Program-made: the position numbers and the translations under genes
Source: Actinomadura barringtoniae
GTDB lineage: Bacteria; Actinomycetota; Actinomycetes; Streptosporangiales; Streptosporangiaceae
Assembly (NCBI RefSeq): GCF_017573505.1
Contig: NZ_JAGEOJ010000010.1
Coordinates: 1-64,000, forward strand
Reading direction: 5' to 3'
Length of the DNA: 64,000 bases
In this document: positions 41,312 to 50,397 of the stretch, in pieces
How the letters are laid out: every line of letters starts with the position of its first letter
How positions within the stretch are numbered: the first letter of the stretch is position 1
The notes under the pieces: model-generated
Databases searched by the model: none
Told to the model about the DNA's origin: nothing
The model's input: only the letters and a program-made list of their open reading frames with translations

Positions 41312-42925
41312 ATGTCCTCTAACCGCTCCACCGCCATTGTCTCCAGGTCTCCGCGATCACTGCGGGAGGCGTGGGTCGCCCTCGCGGGCCTGTCCGCGGT
41401 GTTCCTCTTCGAGATGCTCGACAACTCGATCCTGAACGTCGCGCTGCCCACGATCGGCCGCGACCTGCACGCCTCCACGACCGCCCTGCAATGGGTGACC
41501 GGGGCGTACGCGGTCGTGTTCGGCGGGCTGATGCTGGCGTTCGGCGCGATCGCCGACCGGTTCGGCCGCCGCCGGATCATGCTCGCCGGGCTGGCGCTGC
41601 TCGGCGTGGCGAGCCTGGCGACGGCGTTCGTCACCACCTCCGAACAGCTGATCGCCGTCCGCGCGGCGATGGGCGTCGCCGCCGCGATGACCACGCCGGG
41701 ATCGATGGCGCTGGCGTTCCGGATGTTCGACGACGACGACCTGCGCGTCCGCGCGACCACGCTCATCTCGACCGTGGGCCTGGTCGGGCTCGCGGTCGGC
41801 CCCACGGCGGGCGGCTTCATCCTGTCGATCGCGCCCTGGCAGGTCCTGCTGCTGGTGAACGCGCCGGTCGCCGTCCTCGCCATCGTCGGCCTGCGTACCG
41901 GCATCGCCCCGGACGACCCGGCCGACCTGCACCGCGACCCGGCCGACATCCCGGGCGCGGCACTCGGCACGGCGACGATCGTGTTCGCGCTTGTCGCGCC
42001 GACGCTGTTCGTGAACGAGGGCGCCGGATCGTGGATCCCGTGGGCGATCACGGCCGCGGCCGTCGTGGCGGCGGTCCTGTTCGTCGTACGGGAACGTACG
42101 GCGCGCCACCCGCTCCTGGACCTCAAGCTCGTCGCGCACCCCCTGGTCTCCAGCGGCCTGGCGTTCAAGGCGGCGTCCGGGCTGGCGACCGCGGGCCTCG
42201 GCTACCTGGTCACGCTGCAACTGCAGCTCGACTGGGGATGGACGCCCGGACTCGCCTCCCTCGGGATGCTGCCGCAGGTCATCGTCCTCGTCGCGGGCGG
42301 CGCGCTGATCACCCCGCTGATGCGGCGGGTCGGCCTGGAACGGGCCGCCTGGCTCAGCGCCGCGACGGTCGTGCTCGGGCTCGCGGTCTTCGGGCTGCTG
42401 GGCAGGCTCGGGTACGTGTGGGTCGCGCTCGCCCTCGTGCTCGTCGCGGCCGGGATGCGCGTGGTCGGCGTCGTCGCCGGGACCAACGTGCTGCGCGGCC
42501 TGCCGGAGAACCGGACCACGATCGGCGCGGCCCTCATCGACACCGCCGGCGAGGTCACCGCAGGCACGGGCATCGCCGTCGCCGGCACCCTCCTCGCCGC
42601 GATGTTCACCGGCCCGATCGCCGCCCCGGACTGGAGCGCGCACCAGACCGGCCAGTTCCGCGACGCCGTCACGATCGCGAGCCTCGCCCTGACCGCCATG
42701 GCCGCCGCGCTCGTCGGCTGGGGCATCGCCCGTTCCCGCCACGCAGCGAACCCCGCGGGCGATGCGGGCGGCGCGGGCGATGCGGGCGATGCGGGCGATG
42801 CGGGCGGCGCGGGCGGCGCGGGCGATGCGGACGGCGCGAACGCGGCGAACACGGCCCGCGATGCGGACGGTGCGACCGCGTCCGCCGACGACGCGGCGGC
42901 TCGGGGCGCCGGTCAGCCGGCTTGA
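41312..42925 (+). CDS. MFS drug-efflux-type transporter (DHA2/EmrB-QacA-like)
   Basis: 537 residues, 14 helices, with the DHA2 N-terminal motif LDNSILNVALPTIGRDL, motif A FGAIADRFGRRR and motif C-like GPTAGGFIL. The C-terminal ~60 residues are Gly/Ala/Asp only (GDAG units from a 9-bp GCGGGCGAT repeat), again an expanded tail. Divergent TetR control is likely. Confidence 0.92.
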   Translation: MSSNRSTAIVSRSPRSLREAWVALAGLSAVFLFEMLDNSILNVALPTIGRDLHASTTALQWVTGAYAVVFGGLMLAFGAIADRFGRRRIMLAGLALLGVASLATAFVTTSEQLIAVRAAMGVAAAMTTPGSMALAFRMFDDDDLRVRATTLISTVGLVGLAVGPTAGGFILSIAPWQVLLLVNAPVAVLAIVGLRTGIAPDDPADLHRDPADIPGAALGTATIVFALVAPTLFVNEGAGSWIPWAITAAAVVAAVLFVVRERTARHPLLDLKLVAHPLVSSGLAFKAASGLATAGLGYLVTLQLQLDWGWTPGLASLGMLPQVIVLVAGGALITPLMRRVGLERAAWLSAATVVLGLAVFGLLGRLGYVWVALALVLVAAGMRVVGVVAGTNVLRGLPENRTTIGAALIDTAGEVTAGTGIAVAGTLLAAMFTGPIAAPDWSAHQTGQFRDAVTIASLALTAMAAALVGWGIARSRHAANPAGDAGGAGDAGDAGDAGGAGGAGDADGANAANTARDADGATASADDAAARGAGQPA

Positions 42926-42929
42926 GCTT

Positions 42930-43544
42930 TCAGCACGTCAGGTAGCGGTGGAGCATGGCGACCAGCTCGTTCTCGAAGCGTTCTGCCTGCTCGGTCTCGC
43001 CGTGCGCGTAGAACCGGTGCACCAGCGACTCGATCGAGTTCACCACCAGCCGGGCCGCCATGGCCAGGTCGGCGACGCGTACCTCGGGAGCTTCCGCGAG
43101 CAGGGCCTGCGCGGCCTCGATCGCCTGCTCCTCGGCGGTGTGCAGCATGGCCAGCAAGTCGGGCGGCCGGGGCGCCTCCTCGAACAGAACGCGGTGCAGC
43201 GCCGGGTCGTCGCGGTGGTTGTCCATGGCGGCCCGTACGAAGACCCGGATCTTGCCGTCCAGCGACTCGGGCAGACCGCCCTCCAGCCGCCGGGTCACGG
43301 CGGCGATGCCCGACTCGGCGTGCGCGGTGACCAGCTCGGCCAGGATCGCGTCCTTGTTCGGGAAGTACTGGTAGAGCGAGCCGATCGAGTGCCCGGCCGC
43401 CGCCGCGATGCGGTTGGTGGTGCCCGCCGCGTACCCGTGCTCGGCGAAAACGCGAGCAGCCGCGGCGAGGATGCGGTCGTGGGTCTCCACCGCACGCTCC
43501 TGCCGCGGCTGCTTCCTGGGCTTCAGCCGTTTGGTCGTCCCCAC
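42930..43544 (-). CDS. TetR-family transcriptional regulator
   Basis: 204 residues from GTG 43544, which has AGGAG at proper distance; GTG 43565 is an alternative. A Lys/Arg-rich N-terminus (KRLKPRKQPRQER) precedes a canonical TetR HTH (AAGTTNRIAAAAGHSIGSLYQYF; motif region). Divergent from an SRPBCC gene across a perfect palindrome, its probable operator. Confidence 0.9.
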   Translation of the reverse strand: MGTTKRLKPRKQPRQERAVETHDRILAAAARVFAEHGYAAGTTNRIAAAAGHSIGSLYQYFPNKDAILAELVTAHAESGIAAVTRRLEGGLPESLDGKIRVFVRAAMDNHRDDPALHRVLFEEAPRPPDLLAMLHTAEEQAIEAAQALLAEAPEVRVADLAMAARLVVNSIESLVHRFYAHGETEQAERFENELVAMLHRYLTC

Positions 43545-43599
43545 CCTGAACCGCTCCTGACCCACCCTGGCCTCAGCAAAAGCGAGTAGCCAGAAAACC

Positions 43600-43611
43600 G
43601 AGCAATTGCTC
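43600..43611. promoter_or_regulatory. GAGCAATTGCTC operator
   Basis: Perfect 12-bp palindrome centred in the 78-bp gap between the TetR gene and the SRPBCC gene, 11 bp before the latter. Confidence 0.65.
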
Positions 43612-43622
43612 ACAATTCTAGG

Positions 43623-44099
43623 ATGAAGACGATCCACGTTGAGACCGAACTGCCCACGGACGCCGACCGGGTCTGGCAGGCGATGAAGCATCCCGCCGCG
43701 CTCCTGTACGTCACGCGGGGCCTGTTCGGCTTTCCGGCCCTGGCAGGCCAGACCAGCCCCTTCCAGGAGGGCGACCACGGCGCCGCGCGGCTGACCCTCT
43801 TCCATGTGATCCCGCTGTGGCGCCACACCATGCGCCTGATCGAGCTGGACGACGCCACCCGCACCATGCGCTCGCGGGAGCACGGCGGAACGGTCAGGGC
43901 CTGGAACCACACCCTGCACGCCGAGCCGATCGGTCCCGACCGATGCCGCTACAGCGACACGGTCGAGATCGACGGCGGCCCGTTCACGGCGGTGACGGTC
44001 GTCATCGCCACGTTCATCTACCGCTACCGGCAGCGCCGCTGGCACAAGCTCGTCCACAAGCACCTCATGGCGACCGGCCCGTGCTACGCCCGCCGGTGA
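43623..44099 (+). CDS. SRPBCC (START-like) domain protein
   Basis: 158 residues. A helix-grip fold is suggested by the opening TIHVETELPTDADRVWQAMKHP (in parts: ETELPTDADRVW) and alternating strands. Members bind hydrophobic ligands or act as cyclases/aromatases. The RYRQRRWHKLVHKHL end is strongly basic. Probably induced together with removal of the divergent TetR repressor. Confidence 0.8.
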   Translation: MKTIHVETELPTDADRVWQAMKHPAALLYVTRGLFGFPALAGQTSPFQEGDHGAARLTLFHVIPLWRHTMRLIELDDATRTMRSREHGGTVRAWNHTLHAEPIGPDRCRYSDTVEIDGGPFTAVTVVIATFIYRYRQRRWHKLVHKHLMATGPCYARR

Positions 44100-44109
44100 C
44101 CGGCGGCGG

Positions 44110-44172
44110 GCTCTCCCATCTCGTGTGGCCGTCAGCAGGTGTGGCCGTCAGCTCGTGTGGCCGTCAGCTCGT
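44110..44172. repeat. Short tandem repeat at a convergent gene end
   Basis: Three copies of TGTGGCCGTCAGC(T/A)CG-type units (about 17 bp) between the SRPBCC stop and the alpha/beta hydrolase stop; the last runs into the hydrolase 3' end. Confidence 0.75.
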
Positions 44173-45036
44173 GTGATGCGCGGCGTCCATCACGATGCGG
44201 ACGACGGCGTCCGGGTGGGCCAGCATCACGGCGTGCGAGGAGTGAACGGTCTGGACCCGGGCGTGCGCGCGCTGCGCCATGAACTGCTGTCCGGCGGGCG
44301 GAATGGCCTTGTCGTCCAGCGTGATCAGGTCCCAGGAGGGGATGGTCGCCCATGCCGGGTTCCCTGACGGCTGGATGGCGGCGGTGTCGGCCATCGGCCG
44401 CTGGGTAGCGGCGAGGAGCGCGGCCTTGCGGGCCGGCAGATCGGCGGCGAAGACCCTCCGGAAGTCGGCGGGCTTGATGGAGGTTTCGGTGTCGGTCCCG
44501 CCGGGCGCCGCCGGGTTGGCGACCTTGCGGTGAGCCGTCGTCGCCGGGCCGAGCAGCGATCCGGGGTACTTGGCCGGGTCGAGGATGGTGGCGACGTTCT
44601 CGTTCTTCGCGGGGATGAACGCGCCGACGTAGACCAGCGCCTTCACGTTCTTCATGCCGGTGGCGGCGTTGGTGATGACCGCGCCGCCATAGGAGTGCCC
44701 GACCAGCACGACCGGCCCGGGGATGGACTGCAGAACGGAGCGGACGTAGGCGGCGTCGCTCGTGAGACCGCGCAGCGGATTGGGCACCGCGACCACAGGA
44801 TAGCCGCGTCGCTGCAGCCGTGAGATCTCGTCGTTCCACCCGCTGGAGTCGGCGAACGCGCCATGCACGAGGACGACGGTCGGTTTGGCCTTGGTCGGCT
44901 TGCCGGTGCCCGCAACGGCGTAGGCGGCGCCCGTCGACGCGGATGCCACCACGGTCGCGGCGGCCAGCAGCATGAGCCCGCCGCGCTTCACACGGGCGGC
45001 GGTAGGACGTGGTGAACGTGGTGAACGAACGGACAT
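44164..45036 (-). CDS. Secreted alpha/beta hydrolase (EstC/hydroxynitrile-lyase-like)
   Basis: 290 residues with a signal sequence containing RVKRGGLMLLAAATVVASAS (hydrophobic core about 20-42). HGAFADSSGW oxyanion region, nucleophile in GHSYGG, and terminal histidine in SSHAVML near 268. This subgroup, common in actinomycetes, is annotated as salicylate-esterase/hydroxynitrile-lyase-like; real substrates are unknown. Confidence 0.9.
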   Translation of the reverse strand: MSVRSPRSPRPTAARVKRGGLMLLAAATVVASASTGAAYAVAGTGKPTKAKPTVVLVHGAFADSSGWNDEISRLQRRGYPVVAVPNPLRGLTSDAAYVRSVLQSIPGPVVLVGHSYGGAVITNAATGMKNVKALVYVGAFIPAKNENVATILDPAKYPGSLLGPATTAHRKVANPAAPGGTDTETSIKPADFRRVFAADLPARKAALLAATQRPMADTAAIQPSGNPAWATIPSWDLITLDDKAIPPAGQQFMAQRAHARVQTVHSSHAVMLAHPDAVVRIVMDAAHHTS

Positions 45037-45245
45037 GGTGTCCCTCTCTGAAGACTGTGGTCCTCCGAGGGTGCATCGCCAGACCTCATACAGACAGCAC
45101 TGTTCTTATGGTCGTAAGAGGTTGGTAAGAAGTCGCGCCTAATTCACGGCGGACCTGATGACATTTGCATCTGCCGAGACCGTGGCCCGTGGATGGATGG
45201 TTTGACCAGGCAAATCCTCCATCCCCACGTCCGAAAGGGAGCGCC

Positions 45246-45767
45246 ATGACGGTGTCGGATGCAAGGTCGGTGTCGGGTACAGGGTCAGTGTCGGATGCAA
45301 GGTCGGCTGTGCGGATCGAACGTACGTACAACGCGACCCCGGAGCGGGTCTGGGAACTGTGGACGACCAGCGCGGGCATCGAGTCCTGGTGGGCTCCCGA
45401 CGGCTTCACGGTCACGGTCGACAAGCTCGACCTGCGGCCCGGCGGCGAGCTGGTCTACACGATGACCGCGACCGCGCCCGAGCAGATCGAGTTCATGAAG
45501 GGCGCGGGCATGCCGCTCGCCACGGTGTCGCGCAAGACGTTCGTCGAGGTGAACGAGCCGGGCGCGCTCGGGTACAACTCGCTCGCCGACTTCATCCCCG
45601 ACGTCGAGCCCTACGAGTTCCTCACCGAGATCGACATCAGGGCCGTCCATGGCGGGACCCGCGTCACGATGACCATGGAGGCGATGCACGACGCGGTCTG
45701 GACCGAGCGCCTGACGGCGGGCCGTACGAACGAGCTCGACAACCTCGGCAAGGTCATCGGCGCCTGA
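45246..45767 (+). CDS. SRPBCC/AHSA1-type protein
   Basis: 173 residues from ATG 45246 (AAAGGGAG before it). The AHSA1-like pattern RTYNATPERVWELWTTSAGIESWW (in parts: ATPERVWELW, ESWWAP) follows a 22-residue N-terminus made of three VSDARS/VSGTGS hexapeptides encoded by an 18-bp repeat. Proteins of this type bind small hydrophobic ligands; many sit beside ArsR regulators, but none is adjacent here. Confidence 0.85.
   Translation: MTVSDARSVSGTGSVSDARSAVRIERTYNATPERVWELWTTSAGIESWWAPDGFTVTVDKLDLRPGGELVYTMTATAPEQIEFMKGAGMPLATVSRKTFVEVNEPGALGYNSLADFIPDVEPYEFLTEIDIRAVHGGTRVTMTMEAMHDAVWTERLTAGRTNELDNLGKVIGA
45249..45302. repeat. In-frame 18-bp repeat at the AHSA1-like N-terminus
   Basis: Three units of GTGTCGGATGCAAGGTCG (the middle one GTGTCGGGTACAGGGTCA), each six codons. 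Confidence 0.85.
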
Positions 45768-45774
45768 CCCACAA

Positions 45775-45846
45775 ACCGGCCGAGGACCGGCCCAGGACCG
45801 GCCGAGGACCGGCCGAGGACCGGCCGAGAATCGGCCCAGGACCGAC
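45775..45846. repeat. 12-bp minisatellite after the AHSA1-like gene
   Basis: Repeated GGACCGGCCGA/CCA units of about 12 bp, immediately before the terminator hairpin. Confidence 0.8.
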
Positions 45847-45850
45847 AGAG

Positions 45851-45887
45851 AGGGCGGCCTCACGTCGTCGCGACGTGAGGCCGCCCT
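45851..45887. terminator. Strong bidirectional terminator hairpin
   Basis: 17-bp perfect stem AGGGCGGCCTCACGTCG / CGACGTGAGGCCGCCCT with a 3-nt loop, between the convergent AHSA1-like and amidase genes. Confidence 0.9.
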
Positions 45888-45911
45888 CCTGGTTTCCCTG
45901 GTCTCCGGGTG

Positions 45912-47843
45912 TTACTTCACGGGCTTCAGAACGACCTCGTCCGCCTTGACGAAGTAGACGCGGTGGCCGAACTGGATCTCGTAGTACTTCTGCTTGCCGC
46001 GCACCAGGGCGTGCGTGGCGGGGTCGAAGTACTTGGCGTAGTAGTACTCCGAGTTCGTCTCCCCGAGGACCGCGTACTTCTGACCGGCCGCGAAGGGGTA
46101 CTGCAGGGGAGACAGGTCCGGCACAGGAACGTTCGCCGGGAACGCTTCCTTCTCTGGATAAGCGCCACCGTAAACGCCTGCGGACGCGCCCTTCGGAACG
46201 GCCACGTAGCCGCGTACGCCGACGGAGGCGGGCCGGCTCTTGGGGTCGTGGAACCAGGCCTTCTGGCCGAGGTACCAGATCGCCGTCCAGTCACGCGCCT
46301 TGCCTGCGACCGCGTACTTCTGGCCGGTGGCGGCGCGGGCGCCGTGGTCGTAGACGTCCATCGTCGCGTTCCCGCTGGGCGGGTTCTTGCCGATGTCCTT
46401 CACCAGCGGCGCGTCGTCGCGCGGCTCGGTCCGCAGCATGACCGATCCGCCTCCGTGCGACGGGCACGGCGCCGACGGGTTCTTGTCGTCGCAGCCGGTG
46501 TACGGCACGACGTTGCGGTCGTAGTCGGGGCGGATCATGACCATGCCGTGGCCGCTTCCGGAGCCGCGCAGCGGGTGCTTGAGCAGCTTGAAGTAGCGCG
46601 CCCAGTCCCAGTACGGCCCGGGATCGACGTGCATGTCCTTGATGGTGGTCGACTTCAGGCCGGGCACGTTGTCATGCCCGATGATGTGACCGCGGTCCAT
46701 CGGGATGCCGTACTTCTTGGCGAGGTAGCGCACCAGCTCGGCCGAGCTGCGGTAGAGCGCCTCGGTGTACCAGGCGCCGCCCTGCGCGAGGAATCCCTCG
46801 TGCTCGATGCCGATCGACTTGGTGTTGATGTACCAGTTGCCCGCTTGCCAGCCGACGTCCTTCCCCAGAACGTGCTGGGCCACGTGCCCGTCGGCGGACC
46901 GCACCGTGAAGTGCCAGCCCAGGTAGGCGGGGTCCTGAACGGCGCCGACGGCGTTGTCGTAGGCCTCTTCGGTGTCGTGGATGACGATGTAGGAGACCTT
47001 CTGGCTCTTGGGGCGGTCGGCCAGGTCGTGGTTGCCGTACTTGGCCGGGTCGTTCGGGTCGAGCTGCTTGTACGGCGCGGGGAGCCATTCGCAGCCGAGG
47101 TCGGCCGGGCACTCGGTGCGGCTGTCGCTGCGCCCGCTCGCAGGCGTCCGGATCCCCGGCGCGGCCGCCAGGCTGACGCGCTGCCCGTCGTCGGTCGTAC
47201 GCGAGGCGCCGCTGCGCAGCACGTCGAAGACCTGCCCCGCGAACCAGTCGCTGCCCCCGTAGCGGGCTACGGCCTTGGCCCACGCCGCCGGGTCCGCGCT
47301 GAGCGGCTGACCGAGCTCTCCCTGATAGCGGGCGATGAGCGCCGCGCCGCCGCGGATGTTGGCCGTCGGGTCGTTCCGCAGCCGGCTCTGCGCCGCGCCC
47401 GTCGTGCGGGCGGCGTCCTGCAGCGTAGATGCGGACGCCTTAGCCGGAGCCTTCGCCGGTGCCTTAGCGGGAGCCTGTGGCGGCGGGGTCTTCACCCGCA
47501 ACGCCGGCCGGGTGTCGTCCCCCCGCGCGTCCTCCCCGGCACCCGCGACCTGCCCCGAACGCGGAACGAGCGTTCCGTCGACCAGGTGCATCGGGCCGAA
47601 GCCGCCGCTGGTGCTGGGCAGCCCGCGATTGGCGTCCCATCTGGACTCCAGATAGGAAACGGCCAGGAGCAGCGATTCGGGAACGCGATAGGCCTTGGCC
47701 GCCTGAGCGAATGCCTGCTGGCGAGAAGTGTCCTTCCGTGGCTGGGGCTGGGCGTGGGTCTCGGCCTGGGCTTGGGCCTGAACGGGCCCCAGCACGGTCA
47801 ATGCCGCCACGCCCAAGGCGAGGGTCCGGCGTCGTACGAGCAT
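45912..47843 (-). CDS. Secreted cell-wall hydrolase: SLT-like domain plus N-acetylmuramoyl-L-alanine amidase
   Basis: 643 residues from ATG 47843 (GGAGG 7 nt upstream; ATG 47849 is too close to it). Signal peptide to about residue 26. Residues ~40-230 are transglycosylase-like (AVSYLESRWD with candidate E66, then GGFGPMHLVD), interrupted by a disordered PAKAPAKA linker. Residues ~285-440 are an amidase_2/PGRP domain with YIVIHDTEE, SIGIEHEGF, GHIIGHDNVPG and the zinc-ligand segment HVDPGPYW. The last ~200 residues contain two SH3-like cell-wall-binding regions (TGQKYAVAG, AGQKYAVLG). It cleaves peptidoglycan outside the cell. Confidence 0.9.
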   Translation of the reverse strand: MLVRRRTLALGVAALTVLGPVQAQAQAETHAQPQPRKDTSRQQAFAQAAKAYRVPESLLLAVSYLESRWDANRGLPSTSGGFGPMHLVDGTLVPRSGQVAGAGEDARGDDTRPALRVKTPPPQAPAKAPAKAPAKASASTLQDAARTTGAAQSRLRNDPTANIRGGAALIARYQGELGQPLSADPAAWAKAVARYGGSDWFAGQVFDVLRSGASRTTDDGQRVSLAAAPGIRTPASGRSDSRTECPADLGCEWLPAPYKQLDPNDPAKYGNHDLADRPKSQKVSYIVIHDTEEAYDNAVGAVQDPAYLGWHFTVRSADGHVAQHVLGKDVGWQAGNWYINTKSIGIEHEGFLAQGGAWYTEALYRSSAELVRYLAKKYGIPMDRGHIIGHDNVPGLKSTTIKDMHVDPGPYWDWARYFKLLKHPLRGSGSGHGMVMIRPDYDRNVVPYTGCDDKNPSAPCPSHGGGSVMLRTEPRDDAPLVKDIGKNPPSGNATMDVYDHGARAATGQKYAVAGKARDWTAIWYLGQKAWFHDPKSRPASVGVRGYVAVPKGASAGVYGGAYPEKEAFPANVPVPDLSPLQYPFAAGQKYAVLGETNSEYYYAKYFDPATHALVRGKQKYYEIQFGHRVYFVKADEVVLKPVK

Positions 47844-47941
47844 CGGCATCCTCCACAGCGACTTTGGGATCTTGATAACAATCCCAAAGGCGCCCTGTCG
47901 AGGCTCAGATTTGACCAAATAAACGCCGTAGGCTCAGTGAC

Positions 47942-48766
47942 GTGATCTCTTCTCCTGGCGATTCCGATGTGGCCGTCGTCCTCGGGCCCGGCGGCCCCGT
48001 CGGCACGGCCTGGCTCCTCGGCCTGGCCGCGGGCCTGCGCCGTTCGGGCGTTGACCTGGCACGCGCGGACCTCCTCGTCGGTACGTCGGCGGGTGCGATC
48101 GCCGCGGCCGCCCTCACCAACGGACGGAACCTGGACGAGCTGGCCGAGCTGCCGTCCGCGCGTTCCCGCGCCGGAGACCCGACCGTCATGCCGCGCGTCT
48201 TCGAGATCCTCAACGCGCCGGGCGCCGACCCGCGCGAGTCCCTGCGCCAGGTCGGCACGCTCGCACGCGAGGCCGACGCGATGCCGCAGGAGGACCACCT
48301 GGCCGCCATGGAGTACTCGGTCGGCGGCCGTACCTGGCCGGACGCGCCGCTGCTCATCACCGCCGTGGACATCGACAGCGGCGAACCGGTCGTCTGGCAC
48401 GGTCAGAGCGGCGTCCCGCTGCACGCCGCCGTCGCCTCCAGCAGCGCCGCCCCCGGCTACACCGAGCCGATCACGATCGACGGCCGCCGCTACATGGACG
48501 GCGCGTTCGGCGGCGGCTCCAACGCGCACCTGGCGAACGGCGCGGGCACCCTGATCCTCATCGAGCCGATGGGCCAGATGTTCCCCGCCGCGCCCGTCCA
48601 GGCGGCCCGCCGCCTCAGCGTCATGCCGGACGAGGCCGCGCGCGAGGCGTTCGGCCCGGACCTGGGCGACCGCAACCGCTGGCCCGGCACCTACCAGGCC
48701 GGCCTCCGCCAGTCCGCCGCCCTGGTGGCCGACCTGGCGCCCCTCCTGCACAAACGCCCCGCCTGA
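47942..48766 (+). CDS. Patatin-like phospholipase
   Basis: 274 residues. Oxyanion region GPGGPVGTAWLLG, nucleophile S49 in GTSAG and dyad aspartate in MDGAFGGGSNA near 183: the patatin Ser-Asp dyad is complete. No signal peptide. Such proteins hydrolyse acyl chains from lipids in the cytoplasm. GTG 47942 has no ribosome site, so a leaderless message is possible. Confidence 0.92.
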   Translation: MISSPGDSDVAVVLGPGGPVGTAWLLGLAAGLRRSGVDLARADLLVGTSAGAIAAAALTNGRNLDELAELPSARSRAGDPTVMPRVFEILNAPGADPRESLRQVGTLAREADAMPQEDHLAAMEYSVGGRTWPDAPLLITAVDIDSGEPVVWHGQSGVPLHAAVASSSAAPGYTEPITIDGRRYMDGAFGGGSNAHLANGAGTLILIEPMGQMFPAAPVQAARRLSVMPDEAAREAFGPDLGDRNRWPGTYQAGLRQSAALVADLAPLLHKRPA

Positions 48767-48773
48767 CCTTCCG

Positions 48774-48807
48774 CTTGATATTTTCAAGCACACTTGAAAA
48801 TATCAAG
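48774..48807. promoter_or_regulatory. Large perfect inverted repeat before a maleylpyruvate-isomerase-like gene
   Basis: CTTGATATTTTCAAG-CACA-CTTGAAAATATCAAG: 15-bp arms, AT-rich in a 70% GC region. Each arm is itself a near-palindrome CTTGA-N5-TCAAG, so it reads as two adjacent operator sites. It starts 8 bp after the patatin stop and ends 25 bp before the next start. Confidence 0.75.
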
Positions 48808-48832
48808 CTCCGCCGCTCAGGAAGGTGCTCCC

Positions 48833-49645
48833 ATGCCGCCCGCCACCCTGGCCCAGGTCCGTGCGGCACTGCGCGACGTCGTCCCACGCCTAGCCGACCT
48901 CCTACGGAACGTCCCGGCCGCCGACCCCATCGCGATCGGAGCATGGACGGCCACCGACGTCGCGGCGCACCTGACGCACGTTCTCCAGCTCGACACCGAC
49001 GCCCTCGCCGGCAAGCAGCTCCCGGAAGTCACCGTGACGGCGCCCGGGATGGCCGACCTCAACGCGCAACTGCTGGCCGAAGACACCGAACGAACCCCGT
49101 CCCTCCTAGCAGACCGGCTCGCCTCCCTGGCAACCGAATTCGACGAGATGGCCGCACGCTCACAAGAGGCGACCGTCGATTGGCTGCAGGGCGTCCGCCT
49201 GCCGCCTTCGGTGGTGGCGGGTCACGTGCTGGAGGAATGCCTGATCCACGGCGATGACATCGCCCGCGCCACCGGACTCTCGTGGCCGATCCGGCGTGAC
49301 CACGCCCTGCTCGCGGTCGAGGGCGGCGCGCTGCCGCTCATCACGGCGCTGCCGCCCGCAGCCTTCCTGAACGAGGAGAAGGCCGGCTCGTTCCGCGCCC
49401 GCTTCGACCTCCGCCTGCGCGGCGGCGGACGCACGCTGATGGTCTTCGACCGCGGTTCGCTGACCCTCGAAACAGGCCCCGCCAACAACATCGACGCCCA
49501 TCTCTCCGCCGACCCCTGGGCCATGATGCAGGTGTTCATCGGACGCCAGGAGATCTGGAAACCCGTCCTAGCCGGGAAGATGTCCGCCTGGGGCCGCAGA
49601 CCATGGAAGCTCGCCGGCATGCTCAAGGCCATCAGCCCTCCGTAG
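48833..49645 (+). CDS. Maleylpyruvate isomerase-like (DinB/TIGR03083) protein with C-terminal SCP2-like domain
   Basis: 270 residues from ATG 48833 (GGAAGGTG upstream). The N-terminal half has the mycothiol-dependent DinB-like helical bundle with WTATDVAAHLTHVLQ and VAGHVLEECLIHGDDIARATG, which hold the metal histidines. The C-terminal ~100 residues resemble an SCP2 sterol-carrier fold (LSADPWAMMQVFIGR). A mycothiol-S-conjugating or isomerising role is likely, with unknown substrate. The large dyad upstream suggests tight control. Confidence 0.85.
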   Translation: MPPATLAQVRAALRDVVPRLADLLRNVPAADPIAIGAWTATDVAAHLTHVLQLDTDALAGKQLPEVTVTAPGMADLNAQLLAEDTERTPSLLADRLASLATEFDEMAARSQEATVDWLQGVRLPPSVVAGHVLEECLIHGDDIARATGLSWPIRRDHALLAVEGGALPLITALPPAAFLNEEKAGSFRARFDLRLRGGGRTLMVFDRGSLTLETGPANNIDAHLSADPWAMMQVFIGRQEIWKPVLAGKMSAWGRRPWKLAGMLKAISPP

Positions 49646-49651
49646 CCGCGA

Positions 49652-50034
<383 letters not shown>

Positions 50035-50038
<4 letters not shown>

Positions 50039-50325
50039 GTCGGGTCCCCTCCCGCGGGCCGCCGGAGCCAGCGCTCGACGATCGGTTCGAGCGGCCCCGT
50101 GTCGATGTAGTGGAACTTGTAGCGGCCCTCGCGCCGGGTCACGACCAGGCCCGCGTCCTCCAGAACATCGAGGTGCTGCGAGATCGCCTGGCGCGACGAG
50201 CCGAGCTGGTGCTTGGTCGTCAGACGGGCGCAGATCTCGAAGAGCGTCTGCCCGTTCCGGTCGGTCAGCTCGTCCAAGATGATGCGCCGCGTGGGGTCGG
50301 CCAAGGCCCTGAAGACGTCTCCCAC
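50035..50325 (-). CDS. ArsR-family transcriptional regulator
   Basis: 96 residues from GTG 50325 (VGDVFRALADPTRRIILDEL; ATG 50358 would add 11 residues but would include the operator). HTH SRQAISQHLDVLEDAGLV. There are no obvious metal-binding cysteines at the usual alpha-3 site apart from one in EICARL, so it is probably a non-metal ArsR. A dyad abuts the start, and it forms an operon with the VOC gene. Confidence 0.88.
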
Positions 50326-50340
50326 GTAACAGAAAGTTAC
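50326..50340. promoter_or_regulatory. ArsR operator GTAAC-N5-GTTAC
   Basis: Perfect 5-bp inverted repeat with 5-bp spacer (GTAACAGAAAGTTAC), ending one base before the regulator start codon, as expected for autorepression. Confidence 0.65.
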
Positions 50341-50367
50341 GCAAGCCACGACTTGCATGTCAACCAA

Positions 50368-50397
50368 GAGGCCCTGACCGCCATGGTCGAGGGCCTC
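50368..50397. repeat. Hairpin upstream of ArsR
   Basis: GAGGCCCT / AGGGCCTC arms with inner GACC/GGTC pairing. It lies in the ArsR promoter region or just upstream. No T tract and no rightward gene end, so a terminator role is not supported. Confidence 0.5.
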
